NCBI GenBank assembly: GCA_027669155.1
Contig: JAQEDR010000007.1
Location: forward strand, 26,514 to 90,513
Direction of reading: 5' to 3'
Source: Peptoniphilaceae bacterium AM52-5BH
GTDB taxonomy: Bacteria; Bacillota; Clostridia; Tissierellales; Peptoniphilaceae
DNA length: 64,000 nucleotides
The position numbers and the translations under genes were made by a program. Positions 23,256-31,073 of the stretch are shown piece by piece (the first letter of the stretch is position 1; every line of letters begins with the position of its first letter). The notes under the pieces were generated by a model. It saw only the letters and a list, made by a program, of their open reading frames with translations. It ran no database searches and was not told where the DNA came from.

Positions 23256-23735
23256 ATGACTAATAAGAAAATAGCAATCCAAGACACCTACGGAGATAGA
23301 TTCAAACATTGTTGGGGATGTGGTCCTGATAACGAATCTGGCCTTCACTTAAAATCCTACCCAAGCGAAGATGGGACTTCTTGTATAGCAGAAATCATTC
23401 CAGATGCTAAATATACTGGTGGAGTCCCACAAAACCTATTTGGAGGAATGATAGCCATGCTATTTGACTGTCATGGAACAGCTTCTGCTGCCTACTTCAA
23501 ACACAAGGATAAGGGACTTGAACTTAGCGAAGATACAACAATAGGAAGATTTATCACAGCGAGGCTTGAAATAAACTTCAAAAAACCAACTCCAATGGCT
23601 GAGACTGTAAAAATAATAGCAGAGCCTTTAGAGATAGGAGATAGGAAAGTAATAGTAGATATGAAAATGTATGCCAAGGAAGAATTAAGGGCTGAGGCAA
23701 AGATGGTAGCTGTCGCAGTTAAGGATAATATGTAA
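23256..23735 (+). CDS. PaaI/YbgC-like hotdog-fold thioesterase
   Basis: A 159-residue single hotdog-domain protein. The N-terminal CWGCGPDNESGLHLKSY block and the central GGVPQNLFGGMIAMLFDCHG, the hotdog helix region, are typical of PaaI-type acyl-CoA thioesterases. INFKKPTPMAETVKI fits the late strand. Members hydrolyse acyl-CoA thioesters, consistent with the acyl-CoA hydrolase-like gene two genes upstream. Substrate unknown. Strong SD AAAGGAGGA. Confidence 0.8.
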   Translation: MTNKKIAIQDTYGDRFKHCWGCGPDNESGLHLKSYPSEDGTSCIAEIIPDAKYTGGVPQNLFGGMIAMLFDCHGTASAAYFKHKDKGLELSEDTTIGRFITARLEINFKKPTPMAETVKIIAEPLEIGDRKVIVDMKMYAKEELRAEAKMVAVAVKDNM

Positions 23736-23909
23736 TACCTATTATTTAAGTTGATTTTTTATAAAAAATATTATAGTTTAGAGCTTGTTAGTCACTGCTT
23801 ATCTAATATCGAAATTATTTATAAGGTCGTTAATAAGATTACAAACGGTATTTTATTTGAGCATTTGTGAAATCTTGCAGGCTCTTTTTTTATTTAGATA
23901 GCTACCGTA

Positions 23910-23964
23910 TTGACAGCTAATGACTATTAGCTTATAATATAAGTAAGAGCTAATGGATATTAGC
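23910..23964 (+). promoter_or_regulatory. tetR promoter with two identical-arm operators
   Basis: TTGACA (23910-23915) and TATAAT (23933-23938) have a perfect 17-nt spacer. That spacer carries the palindrome GCTAAT-GACT-ATTAGC (23916-23931). A second palindrome, GCTAAT-GGAT-ATTAGC, lies at 23949-23964. Both have the same 6-bp arms and a 4-nt centre, and the centres are 33 bp apart, about three helical turns. One site blocks the promoter core and the other the transcription start region. This is the expected design for autorepression by the TetR protein encoded next. Confidence 0.8.
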
Positions 23965-23977
23965 CTGGGAGGATTAT

Positions 23978-24556
23978 ATGAATACTAGAGAAAAAATTCT
24001 AGATAAATCTTTGGATTTGTTTTCTGAAGATGGGTATTCTGACGTAAGCTTAGAAAAAATCGCAAGTGAAGTGGGAATCAAGGCTCCATCAATATACAAG
24101 CACTTTAAGTCAAAGAAGGATATTTATGATAGCCTCTTGGCTACAGCCATATGTAAGGTGGACCAACGTCTAGAAGGGATCGATAAATATGTGGTGAATA
24201 AGGGCGAGTCAAATAGGCTTGATCTTCCTAGACTTTCTATCGATATATTTGAGTATCTACTTCATGATGATTATGTTTCACGAATTAGGAAAATGATTTC
24301 AATAGAGATGTATAAAAATCCCCATGCCATGCAGTTTTATGTAGAGAAGTTTATTGAAAATCCAATTGCCAAACATGAGGAGTTTATTAGAAATCTAGGA
24401 ATTAAGGAAGAGGTTGACGTAAGGGTCTTAGCGACTATATTTTATTCACCAATTCTTCTTGCCGTAAAGCTTTATGATGCTGATCCAGCTAAGGAAGAAG
24501 AACTAATAGGCTTGTTGAATAATTCATATAAAATGTTAGAAAATATACGGAGATAG
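23978..24556 (+). CDS. TetR/AcrR family transcriptional regulator
   Basis: 192 residues. The N-terminal TetR HTH spans about residues 4-50: REKILDKSLDLFSEDGYSDV, then LEKIASEVGIKAPSIYKHF. The rest is a divergent helical ligand domain. SD GGGAGGA. It lies directly ahead of a radical SAM gene (16-nt gap), likely one transcript. The two operators upstream imply it represses its own operon and is released by an unknown ligand. The sequence TTAGCC-TGGGAGGA at 23960-23973 is also found ahead of the CPBP gene, but without the full palindrome. Confidence 0.9.
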   Translation: MNTREKILDKSLDLFSEDGYSDVSLEKIASEVGIKAPSIYKHFKSKKDIYDSLLATAICKVDQRLEGIDKYVVNKGESNRLDLPRLSIDIFEYLLHDDYVSRIRKMISIEMYKNPHAMQFYVEKFIENPIAKHEEFIRNLGIKEEVDVRVLATIFYSPILLAVKLYDADPAKEEELIGLLNNSYKMLENIRR

Positions 24557-24572
24557 TATAGAGGAGGAAAAT

Positions 24573-25913
24573 ATGAATTTGAACGAAAAATTTACAACTT
24601 ATGCAGTAGGAAAAACTTTATCTTATATTCATAAAGATCCAGAGAAGAATTTGCCAAAGGCAGTAAGCCTTGCTAGAAAGATTTCTCCAAACGCTTATTC
24701 TTCACAAATCGATAGGATTGAAGAAGTCATAAATGATCCTGATAATGTCTTTTATAAGTACATAATAAACATGCTTGATAGAATCGATGAGGATGTTTTT
24801 GATAAGACGATTACAAACTTTATGTTAAATGGTGTACTATTTAGTGAAGATCTTAAAAGAGAAACAAGAGAAAAATACAATTGTAATGTTCCTTGGACAA
24901 TACTTCTTGATCCAACCACAGCTTGTAATTTGAAATGTACTGGATGCTGGGCGGCAGAGTATGGTAAGAGCCTAAATCTAAGCTATGATGAAATAGACGA
25001 TATCATAAATCAAGGTAAGGATATGGGCATATATTTTTACATATATACAGGTGGCGAGCCTTTAGTAAGGAAAAAAGATATTTTAAAGATTGCTGAAAAA
25101 CATAACGACTGTGAATTTCTAATATTTACCAACTCTACCTTAATTGATGATGACTTTGTCGACGAAATGCTCAGATTAAAAAATATTGTTCCTGCAATTT
25201 CTGTCGAAGGATCTGAGTTTACAACAGATGCAAGAAGAGGAGATGGTACTTATAGCAAGGTCTTAGAAGCTATGGATAAGCTAAAGGAAAATGGTCTTCC
25301 ATTTGGTATATCTTGTTGCTACACATCTATGAACTATGAATCAATTATAAGTGAAGAGTTTGTTGATGATATGATCGATAGGGGAGCCTTGTTTGCTTGG
25401 TACTTCCACTTTATGCCTGTTGGAAAGGGAACTGGCAAAGAGCTTCTTCCAAAACCAAATCAAAGAGAGTATGTCTATCGTAATCTAAGGAAATTTAGAA
25501 AAACTAAGCCACTATTTTTCCTAGACTTCCAAAATGATGCTGAATACATTGGTGGGTGTATAGCAGGTGGTAGGAATTATCTTCATATAAATGCCAATGG
25601 TGATGTTGAGCCTTGTGTATTTATCCATTACTCTGACTCAAATATTAGAGAAAAATCCCTAATAGAAAGCTTACAAGCCCCATTATTTATGGCTTATCAC
25701 GATGGTCAGCCATTTAATGAAAATATGCTAAGACCTTGCCCAATGCTAGAAAACCCACAACTTCTTAGAAATATGGTCAAAAAAAGTCAAGCTAAATCAA
25801 CTGATATTCTCGAAAAAGAAGAAGTTGACGAGCTTTGTGATAAGTGCGAAGACTACGCAAAAAATTGGAAACCAACAGCAGATAAGCTTTGGGATGAAAG
25901 TCTTAAGAAATAA
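24573..25913 (+). CDS. radical SAM protein with Cys-rich C-terminal region
   Basis: 446 residues. The radical SAM cluster motif C-x3-C-x2-C is in TACNLKCTGCWAAEYG at about residues 115-125. The SAM-binding YTGGEPLVRKKDI follows at about 155-167. Later Cys residues (GGCIAGG, VEPCVFIH, RPCPMLE, ELCDKCEDY) suggest an auxiliary SPASM-like cluster. An approximately 105-residue N-terminal helical region precedes the barrel. Such enzymes modify peptides, lipids or cofactors; no precursor peptide is seen next to it, so the substrate is unknown. Regulated with tetR by the twin operators. The last part overlaps nothing; a GNAT gene follows after 16 nt. Confidence 0.85.
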   Translation: MNLNEKFTTYAVGKTLSYIHKDPEKNLPKAVSLARKISPNAYSSQIDRIEEVINDPDNVFYKYIINMLDRIDEDVFDKTITNFMLNGVLFSEDLKRETREKYNCNVPWTILLDPTTACNLKCTGCWAAEYGKSLNLSYDEIDDIINQGKDMGIYFYIYTGGEPLVRKKDILKIAEKHNDCEFLIFTNSTLIDDDFVDEMLRLKNIVPAISVEGSEFTTDARRGDGTYSKVLEAMDKLKENGLPFGISCCYTSMNYESIISEEFVDDMIDRGALFAWYFHFMPVGKGTGKELLPKPNQREYVYRNLRKFRKTKPLFFLDFQNDAEYIGGCIAGGRNYLHINANGDVEPCVFIHYSDSNIREKSLIESLQAPLFMAYHDGQPFNENMLRPCPMLENPQLLRNMVKKSQAKSTDILEKEEVDELCDKCEDYAKNWKPTADKLWDESLKK

Positions 25914-25929
25914 AAGGGAGAAAAAATAT

Positions 25930-26361
25930 TTGGATACAAAAGAGATTCAACTTATTGATTATTATGATGATTTTAATATGACTTTGTCTTGGTATCAAGA
26001 CCCTATATTATGTAAACAAGTTGATAATATAGATTATGTTTATGATTTAGATAGACTTATAAGAATGTATAGGTATCTATGTGAAAATGGTAAATGTTTT
26101 TATATAAAGTTTGGCGAGACTATAGTTGGAGATATAACTTTGCTAGATAATAATGAGCTTGCGATAGTTGTAGCAAAGGAGTATCAAAACAAGAAAATTG
26201 GAAGACGTGCCCTAGAGAAAATGATTGATATAGCAAAGACAGATGGAAGAAAGTTTCTTAAGGCTGAAATCTATAGTTTTAACAAGCAAAGTCAAAGGAT
26301 GTTTGAATCTCTCGGCTTTATAAAAAAAGAAAAAGACTTGTATTTTTTAAATTTGGACTAG
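25930..26361 (+). CDS. GNAT family N-acetyltransferase
   Basis: About 143 residues from a TTG at 25930, chosen because GGGAG (25916-25920) sits 9 nt upstream. The open frame continues further 5' inside the radical SAM gene but without a suitable RBS. The acetyl-CoA loop is in YQNKKIGRRALEKMIDIA, a Q/R-x-x-G-x-G/A variant. FNKQSQRMFESLGFIKK is the typical final helix-strand. Third gene of the tetR-radical SAM unit. Substrate unknown. Confidence 0.75.
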   Translation: MDTKEIQLIDYYDDFNMTLSWYQDPILCKQVDNIDYVYDLDRLIRMYRYLCENGKCFYIKFGETIVGDITLLDNNELAIVVAKEYQNKKIGRRALEKMIDIAKTDGRKFLKAEIYSFNKQSQRMFESLGFIKKEKDLYFLNLD

Positions 26362-26523
26362 AAGATTAATACAAATGAACAATCGTCCCTAAATAGGTGA
26401 TTATTTTTTATAAGATAAATAGTAAATATTTTCTAGTAAGTAGTAAATTGTATATTACTTATTAGAGCTATCTTTGTAAGAGTTTCACGAATTTAGGACC
26501 TTTTACATATATTTTTACTTTTT

Positions 26524-27189
26524 CTAATCATATGATTGATTATAGGCCATATCCCAGAATTTTAGTTCGTAGATACAACATGTCTTAAATATTTCTATAT
26601 ACTCATTTTTCTTTTCTTCTGTGATGTTTTGAGCAAATTCATTTACAAAATTTTTGTAGAAATCAGCCTCATTTTGGAAGTCATCTGATAGGTAACCAGT
26701 TAGCCATTGGCCGAAGAATTCGTGATTTATAATATCGCTATTTTTTTCGTTAATTTTCTTGGCAATCTCTGCGTAAGTCCATGCACATGAGAGGAGCGAA
26801 ATTATTACAATATCACATCCCTTTCTTTGAGCTTGATTAAGCATGTAGCTAGTGTAGGATGTAGTTAGTAGGGCCTTTCTTTCATTCTCAAGATCTTCAT
26901 CATCTATTCCAAGCCTTCTCATATAAGACCTATGAATTTCCATTTCTCCATTTATAGTATAATCAATAGATTTGGCGAAATTTTCTATTAGTTTCCTATC
27001 ATCAGTTTTGATTAGGGCTAGAGCGAAGAGCTTCGCATAGTCATATAGATAGAAATAGTCTTGGATCATATAAAATTTAAATTTCTCGATATCAAGATTT
27101 CCTATAGTAATTCCTTCAATAAAAGGATGGGAGTAATACTTTTCCCAAATTTCTTTTGTATTTTCATATAATACATCTGTAAACTTCAT
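26524..27189 (-). CDS. tenA: TenA family thiaminase II / aminopyrimidine aminohydrolase
   Basis: Salvages thiamine breakdown products by hydrolysing aminopyrimidines to HMP. 221 residues from the ATG at 27189-27187, which follows AGGAGGATTT; a longer frame from 27207 lacks an RBS. TenA hallmarks: YMIQDYFYLYDYAKLF near residue 40 with the substrate-binding Asp, the nucleophile Cys in LLSCAWTYAEIA, and the C-terminal YELKFWDMAY with the catalytic Glu. It is the only minus-strand gene in the window. HMP made here joins the same pathway as ThiC. No TPP riboswitch is visible upstream. Confidence 0.93.
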   Translation of the reverse strand: MKFTDVLYENTKEIWEKYYSHPFIEGITIGNLDIEKFKFYMIQDYFYLYDYAKLFALALIKTDDRKLIENFAKSIDYTINGEMEIHRSYMRRLGIDDEDLENERKALLTTSYTSYMLNQAQRKGCDIVIISLLSCAWTYAEIAKKINEKNSDIINHEFFGQWLTGYLSDDFQNEADFYKNFVNEFAQNITEEKKNEYIEIFKTCCIYELKFWDMAYNQSYD

Positions 27190-27281
27190 AAATCCTCCTA
27201 TAAACATTTTAACATAATATATTAAAATCTTGTAAAAATTTCTCCTATAATATAAACTATAACTAATACAGGAGAGTAAGT

Positions 27282-27563
27282 ATGGCTAAGATTATTGATT
27301 TTCCCGATTTAGATAAATTAAAAGAAGAAGTAAAATCTCTACGCAAAGAGCTTGTTAGTCTCATCTTTTCTCATGACGACCGAATTTCCCATGAAGCGAT
27401 TAGGGTTGAGGCAGAATATCAGGAAGAATTTGGCTTAAGAGAGTATAAGGCAATGAATCTAAATCTTACTGTAAAGAAGTTAAAAGAAGAAAAAAGACTT
27501 GTAGAATCATTTATAAGAAGAGATGAGCCAGTTGATTTTTATTATATTTCTAAAAAAGTTTAA
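27282..27563 (+). CDS. hypothetical 93-residue protein
   Basis: Highly charged, largely helical protein beginning MAKIIDFPDLDKLKEE with a likely short coiled coil at residues 10-30. No known family recognised. An ACAGGAGAG ribosome binding site and a TATAAT (27248-27253) precede it, divergent from tenA. The next 170 nt contain only a doubtful short frame, so it is probably monocistronic. Confidence 0.65.
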   Translation: MAKIIDFPDLDKLKEEVKSLRKELVSLIFSHDDRISHEAIRVEAEYQEEFGLREYKAMNLNLTVKKLKEEKRLVESFIRRDEPVDFYYISKKV

Positions 27564-27630
27564 TCTGTGTTTACTAAAAATGAATAGCTTCTTAGTAATA
27601 AGCTTACTGTGATTGGTAGCCTTGATAAGT

Positions 27631-27759
27631 ATGAACGATCATGGCAAGGTCATATTTGCTAGGGTGAGAAAGATTGAGCTTAAGGGAAAGTGGTACAAGA
27701 TCGACATTGCTATTTTCCTTGAGGAAGGATGGAATCTTTATGAAAATACTAATAGTTGA
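27631..27759 (+). CDS. doubtful 42-codon ORF overlapping bceR start
   Basis: Reads MNDHGKVIFARVRKIELKGK and on to a stop 20 nt inside the response-regulator gene. It has no ribosome binding site and no recognisable family. Amino-acid composition looks protein-like (GKWYKIDIAIFLEEGW), so it may be the tail of a decayed gene; a frame also extends 5' to TTG codons. Low confidence that it is expressed. Confidence 0.2.
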   Translation: MNDHGKVIFARVRKIELKGKWYKIDIAIFLEEGWNLYENTNS

Positions 27760-28420
27760 AGATGATAGAAATATAGCAAAACTCTTATCAGAAGAGCTTA
27801 GGGCCTGGGCTTACGAGACCTATGAAATAAGGGACTTCTCCAAGGTGGTAGAGGAGGTAGAAGACTTAAAGCCTGATTTAATACTGATGGATGTAAGCCT
27901 TCCTTCCTTTAATGGATATTACTGGACCCAAGAGATTAGGAAAAAATCTAAGCTTCCTATTATTTTTATCTCATCTCATACAGAGTCTATGGATATAATC
28001 CAAGCTATGAATTTTGGGGCGGATGATTATATTACAAAACCAATTGATATTGCTGTAACGAGAGCAAAGATTCAAGCTGTTTTAAGGAGAGCCTATGATT
28101 ATAAGATAGATTCAAATGTTTTAGAATTCGATGATGTCTATCTCGATTTTTCCAAGGCGAGTATTTCCTTTGGTAAAGATAGTGTTCTTTTAACAAGGAC
28201 TGAGTTAATGATTCTTGAAAGCCTCTTCGAACTTAAAGGAGATATAGTTATGAGGGAAGATATCATAGAAAAATGCTGGCAGAGTGAGAATTTCATAGAT
28301 GACAATACACTTGCTGTGAATATTACTAGACTAAGAAAAAAGTTAAGACAAATTGGTAAGGCTAATCTTATACAGACTAAAAAGGGAATGGGATACTTCC
28401 TAGAGGCAAGTGATGAGTGA
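27740..28420 (+). CDS. bceR: OmpR-family response regulator, BceR-like
   Basis: 226 residues from the ATG giving MKILIVEDDRNIAKLL; a longer frame starting at 27674 has no RBS. Receiver domain 1-115, with the phosphoacceptor Asp near residue 51 in LILMDVSLPSFNG and the conserved Lys in ADDYITKPID. The winged-helix domain (about 125-226) has LTRTELMILESLF and VNITRLRKKLRQIG. Partner and neighbours (intramembrane-sensing kinase plus ABC ATPase) identify the BceRS class, which responds to peptide antibiotics. Its stop overlaps the kinase start. Confidence 0.88.
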   Translation: MKILIVEDDRNIAKLLSEELRAWAYETYEIRDFSKVVEEVEDLKPDLILMDVSLPSFNGYYWTQEIRKKSKLPIIFISSHTESMDIIQAMNFGADDYITKPIDIAVTRAKIQAVLRRAYDYKIDSNVLEFDDVYLDFSKASISFGKDSVLLTRTELMILESLFELKGDIVMREDIIEKCWQSENFIDDNTLAVNITRLRKKLRQIGKANLIQTKKGMGYFLEASDE

Positions 28421-29324
28421 TATAAAACAATTTCTAAAAAGTCAGAGTCACATAATCGGCTTGTTCTTTTTATTTTCACTTAGCTTCTTTGCTATATTCA
28501 TTCTATCGGAATTTCCTTTAGACAAATTCTTTCTGGGAATTGAAATTATGGGATTCTTCTCGCTAATATATTTATCTATTCAATATTCGAAATATAAAAG
28601 GGAAGTTTCCTTTAAGGAAAAATACGAAAACTTATTGGATGAGAATAATAAACTAAGAAGCACTTATATCAACGAGAAGAATGACTTGGAAGAGTATTTC
28701 CTCCTATGGACTCATCAGATCAAAACGCCTATTACTGTGGCCAATCTTATCTTAAACAAAAAGTCTGGTCCAGATGTTAAAAAGCTAAAGGAAGAGATGT
28801 TTTATATAGAAGAATACACAAATATGGCGATAAACTATATCAAACTTACGGATAGAGCTACAGATATGGATATAGAAAAAGTCGATTTAGATAAAGTGAT
28901 TAAGACCCTTCTTAAAAAATATTCATTGATTTTTATAAACAAGAGGATTTCCCTCGATTATGAAGATACTAATGTCGAAGTAATCGCCGATTCTAAGCTT
29001 CTCTCCATAATGATAGAACAAATCCTATCTAATGCCTTAAAATACACAGAAAAAGGAAATATCACAATTTCCTTTGATAAGGAGAGAAACTCTCTATCAA
29101 TCAAGGATACAGGAATAGGTATTAGAGATGAAGACTTGGTCAAAATATTTGATAGGGGATATTCTGGATTTAATGGAAGAGTCAATCACAAATCAAGTGG
29201 TTTAGGCTTGTTTTTGGTAAGAGAAATTTCTAAGATTTTAAAGCTTAGGGTAGAAGTTAAGTCCAAGCTAGGTCAAGGAAGTGAATTTCTTATAATCTTT
29301 CCAGCCAATCTTACAAAATTGTAA
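28413..29324 (+). CDS. bceS: intramembrane-sensing histidine kinase, BceS-like
   Basis: About 303 residues. Two membrane helices at about 12-31 and 37-55, with almost no extracellular loop, mark the intramembrane-sensing (BceS/GraS) class. These read drug flux through the partner ABC transporter and do not bind ligand themselves. Phospho-His in LLWTHQIKTPI near residue 101; N-box IEQILSNALKYT; G-boxes KDTGIGIRDEDL and SSGLGLFLVREI. The ATG at 28413 follows AGAGG; a GTG at 28410 is also possible. The 3' end contains the BceR-type operator. With the transporter cut by the ICE, the kinase probably has lost its sensor partner. Confidence 0.9.
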   Translation: MSDIKQFLKSQSHIIGLFFLFSLSFFAIFILSEFPLDKFFLGIEIMGFFSLIYLSIQYSKYKREVSFKEKYENLLDENNKLRSTYINEKNDLEEYFLLWTHQIKTPITVANLILNKKSGPDVKKLKEEMFYIEEYTNMAINYIKLTDRATDMDIEKVDLDKVIKTLLKKYSLIFINKRISLDYEDTNVEVIADSKLLSIMIEQILSNALKYTEKGNITISFDKERNSLSIKDTGIGIRDEDLVKIFDRGYSGFNGRVNHKSSGLGLFLVREISKILKLRVEVKSKLGQGSEFLIIFPANLTKL

Positions 29325-29328
29325 GATT
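29307..29328 (+). promoter_or_regulatory. BceR-type operator upstream of bceA
   Basis: AATCTTACAA (29307-29316) and TTGTAAGATT (29319-29328) are perfect inverted repeats with a 2-nt centre. The core TTACA-AAAT-TGTAA matches the TNACA-N4-TGTAA pattern known for BceR-like regulators. It overlaps the bceS stop codon. A TATAAT -10 lies at 29378-29383 with no good -35, as expected for an activator-dependent promoter. A second TTGTAA occurs at 29339-29344. Confidence 0.75.
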
Positions 29329-29407
29329 AAGAGTCATATTGTAATATTAGATAAATGCCAGAAATATTTATATATTCTATAATATAAGTATAGAAAAGGA
29401 GGCGCAT

Positions 29408-29629
29408 ATGCCAATACTAGAATTAAAAAATATTAAACGCATTTATGAAAGCAAGAATATAAAAACCGAGGCCCTAAGAGATGTGAACTTATCTGTAGAT
29501 GAGGGCGAGTTTATTTCTATAATGGGAGAGTCGGGAGCTGGGGACAGTGATATAATGATGACAGATACAATAAATCCATTAAAATCAAAGTTTAAAGCTT
29601 CCACAAAACTTTTAAACAAGACGATTTAG
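29408..29629 (+). pseudogene. bceA-like ABC transporter ATPase, cut in Walker A by the ICE
   Basis: The first 45 codons are a normal MacB/BceA-type ATPase start: MPILELKNIKRIYESKNIKT, then EALRDVNLSV and the Walker A beginning MGESGAG. The expected Lys-Ser-Thr is missing. After GGG (29540-29542) the frame runs on as DSDIMMTDTINPL into unrelated AT-rich sequence and stops at 29629. SD AAAGGAGG is intact and the BceR operator lies upstream. The rest of bceA and the permease bceB are not in the window and should lie to the right of the element. The truncated product cannot bind ATP. Confidence 0.9.
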
Positions 29630-29645
29630 GATTAAGTCTGTCATC
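29557..29645 (+). repeat. nested inverted repeats at the ICE left end
   Basis: Outer arms GATGACAGA (29557-29565) and TCTGTCATC (29637-29645); inner arms GTTTAAA (29590-29596) and TTTAAAC (29611-29617). A run of T follows the outer right arm. They lie 14-100 bp inside the element, where recombinase arm sites are expected. The T run means it could also stop transcription entering from bceA. Confidence 0.5.
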
Positions 29646-29704
29646 TTTTTTATTAAATTAACAAAAAAGAAAAGAAAACATAAGTAATAAGGATTGAAGA
29701 TAAT

Positions 29705-29995
29705 ATGATAATATTTAGAGTTTTTTTCAAAATCATATTGTTTCCTATTAGTATAGCGTTAAGTATCATCACTCTATTTTTAACGTTTGTATTAGGACTT
29801 AGTACAATATTTTTTAAACTGATTTCATTTATCGCTATTATGGGATTTTTGGGATCTGTTTATCATGGAGAAAAAGCACTCGCAATAGAGGCAATTATAC
29901 TAGCATATCTTTTTAGTCCTTATGGTTTACAAGTGCTAGGATATTTTATTATAGAAGTGATAGAAGGGGTGAATGAAAGAATAAAAGTAATTTAA
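29705..29995 (+). CDS. CD1845 family membrane protein
   Basis: 96 residues, two or three hydrophobic segments (about 5-50 and 55-82), with the late FSPYGLQVLGYFI block that resembles the SPFGLPALA motif of CD1845-family proteins. These sit at the same place, between the element end and repA, in Tn1549-like ICEs. Role unknown. Weak RBS (GGATTGAAGATA). A strong hairpin follows it. Confidence 0.6.
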   Translation: MIIFRVFFKIILFPISIALSIITLFLTFVLGLSTIFFKLISFIAIMGFLGSVYHGEKALAIEAIILAYLFSPYGLQVLGYFIIEVIEGVNERIKVI

Positions 29996-30024
29996 ATATA
30001 AAAATAAATAGAAAAAACCGATGA

Positions 30025-30058
30025 AAAAGAGATAGCAAAATCAAAGCTATCTCTTTTT
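30025..30058 (+). terminator. hairpin between CD1845 and repA
   Basis: Perfect 12-bp stem AAAAGAGATAGC (30025-30036) / GCTATCTCTTTT (30046-30057) with loop AAAATCAAA. The repA ribosome binding site AGGGGG starts 13 nt later. Confidence 0.75.
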
Positions 30059-30081
30059 ATGTGAAAAGAAAGGGGGCTATG

Positions 30082-31059
30082 ATGAAAGAAATAGTTAAAT
30101 TTGAATACTATTATGGCAATGAAGCAGAACAATATTCATTTTTTAGGATTCCCAAAACTTTATTTACCGACTTAAATTTTAAAAAACTATCCGTAGAAGC
30201 AAAAATTCTTTATGGAATTCTACTCGATAGAATGAGCTTGTCAATTAAGAATAAATGGTTAGATGAAGAAAACAAGGTATACATCATCTATACCATAGAA
30301 GAAATTATGGAAGTATTAAATTGGGGGAGAAATAAATCGGTCAAAGTAATGAAAGAAATTGAAGAGATAGGATTATTAGAAAAAAAGAGGTTAGGACTTG
30401 GAAAGCCAAATTTACTCTATGTAAAGAACTTTATTTACACAGAAAATAATAAAACTACAGAAGTTTCAAAAGCAAACCTCAAGAAGTTTAAAAAACAAAC
30501 TTCAGGAAGTTTAGAAAACAAACCTCAAGAAGTTTCAAAAGAGGACTCTAATAATACTAATATTAATAATACTGAAACTAATAATACTGATTTTAATAAT
30601 ATCACCCCCATATCCCCCTTAGAAAAGCTAGGAGAAAAATCAAAAAAAACTTTGGAGGAGGAAGAATTAAAAGAAACTATAAAAAAGAATATATCTTATG
30701 AAACCTTTGAAAAAGTAAGAATAGAAGAAAAGAAGCAAGTAGATGTAATGATAAATGTACTTGTAAAAGCCTTAACTAGCTTTACAAACATTAAAATAGG
30801 AGGGAGGCATATATCCAATGAAAATTTTAAAGAAAGATTTCTAAGTCTTAACTATAAACACATAGACTATGTTTTGAAATACCTAAGAGAAAATGCTCCA
30901 AAGGATATTAGAAACATTAATGCTTATCTACTGACTCTCTTATACAATGCAGATGAAAGTATTAGAAACATAGAAGTCATAAAGAGAGAAGATCAGAAAA
31001 GAGAAAACTATGACTATAGTAACGATGAGGATATTTGGAGAGAATTTTTAAATACTTGA
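30082..31059 (+). CDS. RepA_N-like replication initiator
   Basis: 325 residues from the ATG giving MKEIVKFEYYYGNEAEQ, five nt after AGGGGG. An ATG at 30079 and a GTG at 30061 are alternatives. The N-terminal 120 residues, with FFRIPKTLF, KKLSVEAKILYGILLDRMSL and the winged-helix-like NWGRNKSVKVMKEIEEIGLL, match the RepA_N initiator domain of Gram-positive plasmids and Tn1549-like ICEs. A variable Asn-rich linker (about 150-180) follows, then a C-terminal helical domain. It probably lets the excised circle replicate. It overlaps the frame of the next gene's 5' extension. Confidence 0.82.
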   Translation: MKEIVKFEYYYGNEAEQYSFFRIPKTLFTDLNFKKLSVEAKILYGILLDRMSLSIKNKWLDEENKVYIIYTIEEIMEVLNWGRNKSVKVMKEIEEIGLLEKKRLGLGKPNLLYVKNFIYTENNKTTEVSKANLKKFKKQTSGSLENKPQEVSKEDSNNTNINNTETNNTDFNNITPISPLEKLGEKSKKTLEEEELKETIKKNISYETFEKVRIEEKKQVDVMINVLVKALTSFTNIKIGGRHISNENFKERFLSLNYKHIDYVLKYLRENAPKDIRNINAYLLTLLYNADESIRNIEVIKREDQKRENYDYSNDEDIWREFLNT

Positions 31060-31073
31060 TAGGAGAGGCGCAT

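Noticed and set aside
23868..23895. Terminator between the thioesterase and tetR (GAGC...GCTC plus T run)
   Set aside because: Only four reliable pairs around a large loop; too weak to list, though the T run is suggestive.
25825..25929. Extended 5' end of the second GNAT protein inside the radical SAM gene
   Set aside because: No RBS at the upstream ATG, and the alignable domain begins after the TTG at 25930, which has GGGAG at good spacing.
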